A DNA stretch of 64,000 bases from Azovibrio restrictus DSM 23866 (lineage in GTDB: Bacteria; Pseudomonadota; Gammaproteobacteria; Burkholderiales; Rhodocyclaceae), in the NCBI RefSeq assembly GCF_000429665.1, contig NZ_AUCH01000018.1, forward strand, positions 1 through 64,000, in the 5' to 3' direction. Below are positions 58,683 to 64,000 of the stretch, piece by piece. The notes under the pieces were generated by a model. The model was given only the letters and a program-made list of their open reading frames with translations, was not told the origin of the DNA and made no database searches. The stretch's first letter is position 1, and each line of letters starts with the position of its first letter. The position numbers and the translations under genes were made by a program.

Positions 58683-60269
58683 ATGAAAAAAACCGTCGTC
58701 ATCGGCTTTGTCGGCATCCAGCTCGACTATGCCGGCAAGGGCAGCGCCCGCTGGGAGAAGTGGCGGCCCACCGTCGCCCTGTGCCAGCAGGAAGACCTGG
58801 TCGTGCATAGGCTGGAAGTGATCCACGACGCGCGCAGCCGCAGCCTGGCCGAGCGCATCGGCAACGACGTCGCCCGCATTTCGCCGGAGACCGAGTTCAA
58901 GCGGCTGGAAATGGAACTGCGCGACCCCTGGGATTTCGAGGAGGTGTACACCGCTCTGCACGACCTAGCGCGCAGCTATCCCTTCGATACCGAGAACGAG
59001 GATTACCTGATCCACATCACCACGGGCACCCACGTGGCGCAGATCTGCTGGTTCCTGCTCGCCGAGGCGCACTACCTGCCGGCGCGCCTGTTGCAGACCT
59101 CGCCGCCGCGCAAGAAGGAGATCGCCAATTCGGTCGGCAGCTACGAGATCATCGACCTGGACCTGTCCCGCTACGACCGCATCGCCCAGCGTTTCGCCCG
59201 GGAGCGCGACGACAACCTGTCCTTCCTCAAATCCGGCATCGCCACGCGCAACCCGGCGTTCAACCGGATGATCGAGCAGATCGAACAGGTCGCCGGCCGT
59301 TCGCGCGCGCCGATGCTGCTGGTCGGCCCGACCGGCGCCGGCAAGTCCTTCCTCGCCCGCCGCGTTTTTGAACTGAAACGCCAGCGCCAGCAACTGAAAG
59401 GCCGTTTCATCGAAGTGAACTGCGCCACCCTGCGCGGCGACTCGGCCATGTCCACCCTCTTCGGCCACAGCAAGGGCGCCTTTACCGGCGCGCAACAGGA
59501 ACGGCCCGGCTTGCTTCGTTCCGCCGATGGCGGCCTGCTCTTTCTCGACGAAATCGGCGAACTCGGCCTCGACGAACAGGCCATGCTGCTCAAAGCCATC
59601 GAGGAAAAACGCTTCTTCCCCTTCGGCAGCGACCAGGAGGCAAGCAGCGACTTCCAGCTCATCGCCGGCACCCACCGCGACCTGCGCCAGTGGGTGCGCC
59701 AGGGCAAGTTCCGCGAAGACCTCTACGCCCGCATCAACCTGTGGACCTTCGACCTGCCCGGCCTCGCCGGCCGCCCGGAGGACATCGAACCCAACCTCGA
59801 CTACGAGCTGGAACGCTTCGCCGCCGAACACGGCCAGCAGGTGCGTTTCAATGTCGAAGCAAGGCGCCGCTACCTGGCCTTCGCCACCTCACAGGCCGCG
59901 CGTTGGCACGGCAACTTCCGCGAATTGGGCGCTTCCCTCACCCGCCTCGCCACGCTGGCTACCGCCGGGCGCATCACGGAAAGCGACGTCGCCGACGAAA
60001 TCGCCCGCCTCACCGCCACCTGGGCCGAAGAACCCACGGCCGACGCCTGCGCCCAGGTGCTTGGCGGCGAAGCGGACCAGCTCGACCTCTTCGACCGCAG
60101 CCAGTTGAATGCCGTCATCGCCGTCTGCCGCGCCAGCCCCAGCCTGTCGGAGGCAGGGCGGCGGCTGTTTGCGGTATCGCGGGTGGAAAAGAAACAGAGC
60201 AACGACGCCGACCGGCTGCGCAAATACCTGGCCCGCTTCGGGCTTAGCTGGGGGGCGCTGCGGGGCTAG
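58683..60269 (+). CDS. rtcR: RtcR, sigma54-dependent activator of RNA-repair genes
   Basis: The 528-residue activator has an N-terminal CARF-type sensor domain (about 1-180: VVIGFVGIQLDYAGKG; HITTGTHVAQICWFLL). A sigma54 AAA+ domain follows (about 185-420), with Walker A VGPTGAGKS, the sigma54-contacting GAFTGA, Walker B GGLLFLDEIGEL and the R-finger region. A C-terminal DNA-binding domain completes it. In other bacteria RtcR responds to RNA damage products, with tRNA fragments as proposed ligands. It diverges from the operon it should control. Confidence 0.97.
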   Translation: MKKTVVIGFVGIQLDYAGKGSARWEKWRPTVALCQQEDLVVHRLEVIHDARSRSLAERIGNDVARISPETEFKRLEMELRDPWDFEEVYTALHDLARSYPFDTENEDYLIHITTGTHVAQICWFLLAEAHYLPARLLQTSPPRKKEIANSVGSYEIIDLDLSRYDRIAQRFARERDDNLSFLKSGIATRNPAFNRMIEQIEQVAGRSRAPMLLVGPTGAGKSFLARRVFELKRQRQQLKGRFIEVNCATLRGDSAMSTLFGHSKGAFTGAQQERPGLLRSADGGLLFLDEIGELGLDEQAMLLKAIEEKRFFPFGSDQEASSDFQLIAGTHRDLRQWVRQGKFREDLYARINLWTFDLPGLAGRPEDIEPNLDYELERFAAEHGQQVRFNVEARRRYLAFATSQAARWHGNFRELGASLTRLATLATAGRITESDVADEIARLTATWAEEPTADACAQVLGGEADQLDLFDRSQLNAVIAVCRASPSLSEAGRRLFAVSRVEKKQSNDADRLRKYLARFGLSWGALRG

Positions 60270-60285
60270 TGCTGCCCGGGAAAGG

Positions 60286-60304
60286 CGCCCCGGGGAGGGG
60301 CGCT
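60286..60304. terminator. Hairpin between convergent rtcR and parB-like genes
   Basis: GCGCCCC-GGGGA-GGGGCGC is a perfect 7-bp stem 16 bases after the rtcR stop. Without a T-run its role as bidirectional terminator is only plausible. Confidence 0.4.
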
Positions 60305-60343
60305 GGAGGGGGTTGTCAGTTCCGGGGATCCCGGAGGCGGGCC

Positions 60344-61270
60344 TCAGGCTTCGCCCTTGAGGGCCAGGAATTCGTCGATCAGCCGGGCCAGGACTTCCTC
60401 TTCATCCCCGTCGCTGACTCCCAGGAGCTGGGCCACCTGGCGCACCTTGCCCGGGTTCACCCGGCGTCGCACCACGGCCGGTTCCGGCGTGGCGCTTTCC
60501 CAGGGCGGGGGCTCGCTGGCCCCGGGGGCCGCCGCCGGGCTGTCGGCCGGGGTCGGGGCTGCAGGGCGGGCCGGGGCCGCATATTCAGCATCCGCTTCCG
60601 CCTGGGGCGGCTTGCGGGCCCGCTTCACCCCGGCCCGGACCAGCACCTGTTCCACCTCCTGGCGAGGCAGCTTTTCCCCTTCCGGCAGCTGGGCGATCCG
60701 TTCTATCAGTTCCCGGGCCTGGCCTTCATCCTTGCGGGCCAGCTTTTCCAGCTGCAGGGCGGTGCTGGTGCTGCCCAGCCGGCCCGTTTCCAGCAGGGCG
60801 TCCACTTCCGGGGAGAGGCGGGCGGCGGCCGTGGCCTGCTGCAGCCAGGCTCCCTTGCGGCCGAAATGTCCGGCGGCGGCCTCCTGGTCCTCGTAGCGGC
60901 GGGCGATGCGCGCGATGGCCCGGGCCATGTCCCGGGGTTCCAGAGGCTGACGCACCCCCTGGCCCATGTTCTCGAACACCTGGAGTTCCAGGGCCTCTTC
61001 CGCCGAGCAGGAATGCACCAGGGCCGGCACGGTCGCCAGCCCGGCTTCCCGGGCGGCCCGCCAGCGCCGCTCCCCGACGATCAGCCGGTACTGGCCGTTG
61101 GCGTCGGCAGGCTGCACCAGCAGCGGATGGATCACCCCCAGGCGCTGCAGGGAGTTGACCAGGCCCTTGAGTTCTTCCGCGTCCAGCCGCCGCCGGGCAT
61201 GGGCCGGGTCGGGAATGATGCGCTCCACCGGAATGTGCAGGAATTCACGCTGGGAAATTTGCTCGGCCAT
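60344..61270 (-). CDS. ParB/Spo0J-family protein, orphan
   Basis: The 308-residue protein has the ParB N-terminal domain (IPVERIIPDPAHARRRLDAEEL; LIVGERRWRAAREAG) and helix-turn-helix region (MARAIARIARRYEDQEAAAGHFGRKGAWLQQA). A Pro/Ala-rich linker and a C-terminal VNPGKVRQVAQLLGVS segment follow. GERRWRAA suggests a CTPase/nuclease-like ParB core. No parA is adjacent, so a role in chromosome or plasmid partition is not assured; it may regulate transcription. It lies next to the CHAT gene. Confidence 0.87.
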   Translation of the reverse strand: MAEQISQREFLHIPVERIIPDPAHARRRLDAEELKGLVNSLQRLGVIHPLLVQPADANGQYRLIVGERRWRAAREAGLATVPALVHSCSAEEALELQVFENMGQGVRQPLEPRDMARAIARIARRYEDQEAAAGHFGRKGAWLQQATAAARLSPEVDALLETGRLGSTSTALQLEKLARKDEGQARELIERIAQLPEGEKLPRQEVEQVLVRAGVKRARKPPQAEADAEYAAPARPAAPTPADSPAAAPGASEPPPWESATPEPAVVRRRVNPGKVRQVAQLLGVSDGDEEEVLARLIDEFLALKGEA

Positions 61271-61455
61271 GGCCCCTCCAACAGTTCAGTCAGCCCCGCC
61301 GCCGGCGGGGAAAGGGGCCGGATGTTCCCCGTTTTCCGGGGGATTTTCAAGCTGCGGGATCGGCCCTGTTGCGGGACGGGGGCCCTGCCCAGGCCCTGGA
61401 GGGCTTGCCCTCCAGGGCCGCGGCTGGGCAGTTCGGGCCAGGCTTGTCCAGGATT

Positions 61456-64000
61456 TCAGATGCCGCCGCCGCTACGCCAGGCCTGGGTCAGTTTGGCCAG
61501 GGCCTGTTGGGTGGGGCCGGAAGGCCAGAGGGTGGCCAGCCAGTCCAGGTGCGCCGCCTGGGTTTCCAGGGTCTGGCGTTCCCGCAGGGCGGCGGCCTGA
61601 GCCTGGTAACGGCGGGCCAGGGCGGTGCCGAGGGCGGGATCTTCCAGGGCGGCGGGGCTGCCCGGGTGCAGCAGGCTGTGGCCCAGGGCGCTGACCCGCT
61701 CGGCTTCCAGCATCAGGAGGGCGTCACTGGAGTCCTGAGCCAGCTCCTGCAGCCAGACCTGGCCCTGGGCCTGCCATTCGGCCAGGGCCGCCGCCTGGCC
61801 CCGGGCGGCGAGGATCAGGGTGGCATCCAGGGCGGCCAGCAGGGCTGGCCCGTGGCAGGATTCGCCGCCGTCCCGGGCTAGGGTGCTGGCGCTCAGGCAG
61901 CTGGCGCGCATCTGCTCCAGGCTCTTCTCGGGATTGCGCCGGCTGTGCAGCCGGGCCAGGCTGAGGCAGGCCAGCCCCTGGGCCAGCCGGTAGCGGCGTC
62001 CGGCGTTTTCTCCCAGGGCCAGGGCGAGTTCCAGCCGCTTCAGGCCCTGTTCCACCAGGGCCAGCCCCTCCGCTTTGCCCTGCCGGAGTTCAGCCAGGCC
62101 CTGGAGGGTTTCCAGGGCGGCCAGGGCATCCACCATGTCCAGCCGGGCGCTGCCGTCGGCCTGGAGCAGGGCGGCCCGGTAATGGCTGATGGCCGGGGCC
62201 CAGCCGGGCTCTCCCAGTTCGCTCCAGGCAGCGGCCAGGCTGCCACGGATGGCGCCGTACTGGAGGAAGCGGCCTCGGGCCGCGTTTTCCAGGGCGTTCA
62301 GGCGGGCCTGGTAGCGCTCCCGGGCCGGGGCGTCGGTGAGGGTGAGCTGGCTGCGGGCGTGCAGCTGCAGCAGGTCGGTGTGGAACTGGGCCGGGTGCAG
62401 GTAGTCGGGCAGGCGTTCCTCGGCCCGGGGGTCGGGGGCCAGCTGGTAACGTTCATCCCCGTAGGCCTGGTAGGCGCCCCAGGTGTTGCAGTCCGGGTGC
62501 CGGGCATAGGTGGCCTGGCGGGCCTGCAGCACCGCGTCCCCCAGGGGGTGACCGGCCAGCATGGCGCTGTGGAAAGTGGTGGCGAAGGTTTCCGCAGCCT
62601 GGTCATCCACGGCCCAGCCGGCGGCCACTACCGCCTTGCAGCCCATTTCGATGAATTCGGTGGCCAGATTGGCCGCCAGCCTGCCCCAGCGGGGCCGGGC
62701 GTCGCCCGCCATGCTGCCCAGGTGGCAGCAGTTGATGAACACCAGTTCCGGCACCCGGCGCAGCTTGCTGATCTGGGCCGTGGTGAGATACACGCCGGCT
62801 TCCATCACCAGCCCGGTCTGGCCGGCGCCGGCCTCCGCCACCTGGCCGTGGGCGGCCAGGTGCATGACCTGGTATTCCCCGTCGAACAGGCGCGCCAGGA
62901 TGTCCTGGCTGTCGGCCTGGTAGAGGGGCATGCAGCTGTAGGCCTGGGCTTCGTACAGCCCGGCCACGGCCCGGGCCTCCCGCTGGGCCCCGGGCAGTTC
63001 GACCAGGCCGGAACGGGTGTCGCCCAGGACCAGCAGCCGGCGGTTGCGCACCACCCGCACCTTGTTGCGCCCGTGGGGGCTGGCCAGCTGGCGGATCAGG
63101 CCGACCCGGCAGGCCAGGGGCTGGCCTCCGGCTTCCGGGCGCATCAGTTCCCAGGGATAGACCGCCGCCTTGTCGTCCACCCCCAGGATCAGGCCGCGCA
63201 GGTCGGCGATGGCCGCCTTGAGGCTGTTGGGGATCATCAGCTCGAACAGGGCCCGGGACAGGCCGGGCTGGTCCCGGGTGCTGCCGGTGGCGGCGCGCAG
63301 CAGGCCGTCCACCGCCTGGCGCTGATCGGGTTCCTCATCCACCCCGTTCCTGGCCTGGCTGGTGATCAGGGTGAAGCGCAGGGCCTCGCCCTGGGCGCCG
63401 GCGGTGACGTGCACCCGCGGCCAATGCTGGCTGCGGTCCTGGTCCTGGGCTTCCCCGGGGCCCCGGAAGGCGCCGGCGGCCCGGGCCAGGCTGCCGTCGT
63501 AGCTGAGGCAGTCCCGGTAGCGTTCTTCCCGCACCAGTTCCTGCAGGCTGCGGGCGGCGGCGATGGCCCGGGCTTCCTCCTCCTCGAACAGTTCCAGGCT
63601 GGCGATGGGGGCCAGGCCCGGGGTCTCCTGCAGGCGCCGGTTGGCTTCCCGCAGGGCGTCGGCCAGGCTGCGCAGGGCCAGGCTGAGTCCCAGGCCCCCG
63701 TAACCGCTGCCCACCAGCAGGGTGGCCAGGGACACCGGTTCGGGGGCGGAGGGCGAGCGCTGGGCGAGATTGCGCACGTACTCCAGCAGGCCCTGGGTCA
63801 GCAGCCGGGTGAGGCGGCCGGGGGTGAGATCACCCAGGCTGCCCAGCCCCAGCACCACGGCCCCGGGAAAGCGGCTGCCCGCCGGGGCCGGGAACACCAG
63901 CACCTCTCCGGCCCAGCCGTTGAAGCGGCCCAGGTTGCGGGCCTGCTCCAGGCCGCCTCCCAGCTGCTTGTTTACGAAGCCGACGCTGCCGCGCAGGGAT
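61456..64000 (-). CDS. CHAT-domain protease-like protein with helical repeats (5' truncated by window)
   Basis: The frame is open to the end of the window, so at least 848 residues are present and the true start lies beyond 64000. The caspase-like CHAT domain has histidine in MHLAAHGQVAEAG and cysteine in VFINCCHLGSM, and GCKAVVAAGWAVDDQAAETFA, typical of active members. TPR-like helices fill the C-terminal 300 residues (GLKRLELALALGENAGRRYRLAQ). CHAT proteases act in defence or signalling when a partner activates them. Partners would be encoded outside the window. Confidence 0.88.
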   Translation of the reverse strand, partial: SLRGSVGFVNKQLGGGLEQARNLGRFNGWAGEVLVFPAPAGSRFPGAVVLGLGSLGDLTPGRLTRLLTQGLLEYVRNLAQRSPSAPEPVSLATLLVGSGYGGLGLSLALRSLADALREANRRLQETPGLAPIASLELFEEEEARAIAAARSLQELVREERYRDCLSYDGSLARAAGAFRGPGEAQDQDRSQHWPRVHVTAGAQGEALRFTLITSQARNGVDEEPDQRQAVDGLLRAATGSTRDQPGLSRALFELMIPNSLKAAIADLRGLILGVDDKAAVYPWELMRPEAGGQPLACRVGLIRQLASPHGRNKVRVVRNRRLLVLGDTRSGLVELPGAQREARAVAGLYEAQAYSCMPLYQADSQDILARLFDGEYQVMHLAAHGQVAEAGAGQTGLVMEAGVYLTTAQISKLRRVPELVFINCCHLGSMAGDARPRWGRLAANLATEFIEMGCKAVVAAGWAVDDQAAETFATTFHSAMLAGHPLGDAVLQARQATYARHPDCNTWGAYQAYGDERYQLAPDPRAEERLPDYLHPAQFHTDLLQLHARSQLTLTDAPARERYQARLNALENAARGRFLQYGAIRGSLAAAWSELGEPGWAPAISHYRAALLQADGSARLDMVDALAALETLQGLAELRQGKAEGLALVEQGLKRLELALALGENAGRRYRLAQGLACLSLARLHSRRNPEKSLEQMRASCLSASTLARDGGESCHGPALLAALDATLILAARGQAAALAEWQAQGQVWLQELAQDSSDALLMLEAERVSALGHSLLHPGSPAALEDPALGTALARRYQAQAAALRERQTLETQAAHLDWLATLWPSGPTQQALAKLTQAWRSGGGI

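Noticed and set aside
61132..61694. Plus-strand frames across the ParB/CHAT junction
   Set aside because: Proline/serine/arginine-rich mirror frames with no start context or motifs; the minus-strand genes account for the sequence.

Overview
The window comes from a high-GC, Gram-negative diazotroph. Gene content (NifENX, NifB with a fused NifX domain, NifQ, FdxB, a Shethna FeSII homologue, the LRV iron-sulfur protein and DraT/DraG) fits a betaproteobacterium of the Rhodocyclales type (Azospira/Dechloromonas-like). That placement is inferred from gene content only; no 16S gene is present.

Layout. (1) 1-3.93 kb: C-terminal part of a giant type I-secreted adhesin (Calx-beta-like repeats, VWA, RTX). 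(2) 4.29-39.4 kb: a large nitrogen-fixation region, almost all on the minus strand, in four sigma54 units, each with a -24/-12 promoter and a TGT-N10-ACA NifA-type site: iscA-nifU-nifS; nifE-nifN-nifX-rseC-like-DUF269-DUF683-fdxB-two unknown genes; nifH-nifD-nifK-nifT-fdx-nafY-small gene-LRV-322 aa gene; and nifB-fdxN-nifO-flavodiiron protein-[2Fe-2S] ferredoxin-FeSII-nifQ-draG. draT diverges from nifH. A fifth matching promoter pair precedes a plus-strand SIR2-like gene at 28.1 kb, which suggests that this gene is also under NifA. Non-nif genes are interspersed: a GNAT, a lower-GC patch of unknown genes at 14.4-16.0 kb, a PAS-GGDEF-EAL protein, a soluble CheW-fusion protein, a ComB-like protein and an NYN nuclease. 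nifA, nifL, nifV, nifW, nifZ and nifM are not in the window. (3) 41.4-46.2 kb: a TonB receptor, a Tat/Sec-exported solute-binding protein and a diheme cytochrome, probably one metal-uptake operon. (4) 46.3-50.6 kb: DEAD-box helicase and uncharacterised genes, one of which looks like a membrane-tethered, split acyl-carrier-like protein. (5) 50.6-60.3 kb: an RNA-repair locus: divergent rtcR and, from a sigma54 promoter at 58.4 kb, tandem tRNA-like elements, slipin, zinc-ribbon protein, a roughly 212-nt tRNA-like RNA ending in CCA, rtcB, HEAT protein, nucleotidyltransferase, HEAT protein, rtcA. (6) 60.3-64 kb: an orphan ParB-like protein and a CHAT-domain protein cut by the window end.

How it works together. 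The nif units encode nitrogenase (NifHDK), FeMo-cofactor assembly (NifB, NifEN, NifX, NafY, NifQ), Fe-S supply (NifU, NifS, IscA), electron carriers (several ferredoxins), oxygen protection (FeSII, flavodiiron protein) and reversible ADP-ribosylation of NifH (DraT/DraG). Stable hairpins follow nifH, nifD, nifK and fdx and could set the stoichiometry of the operon. The Rtc locus is the most unusual part: its RtcR-dependent transcript appears to carry tRNA-like RNAs in its leader and directly before rtcB, where they could be ligands, decoys or substrates of the repair system. A dispersed CACAGAG-type inverted repeat occurs at several intergenic points, with three tandem copies at 29.0-29.6 kb.
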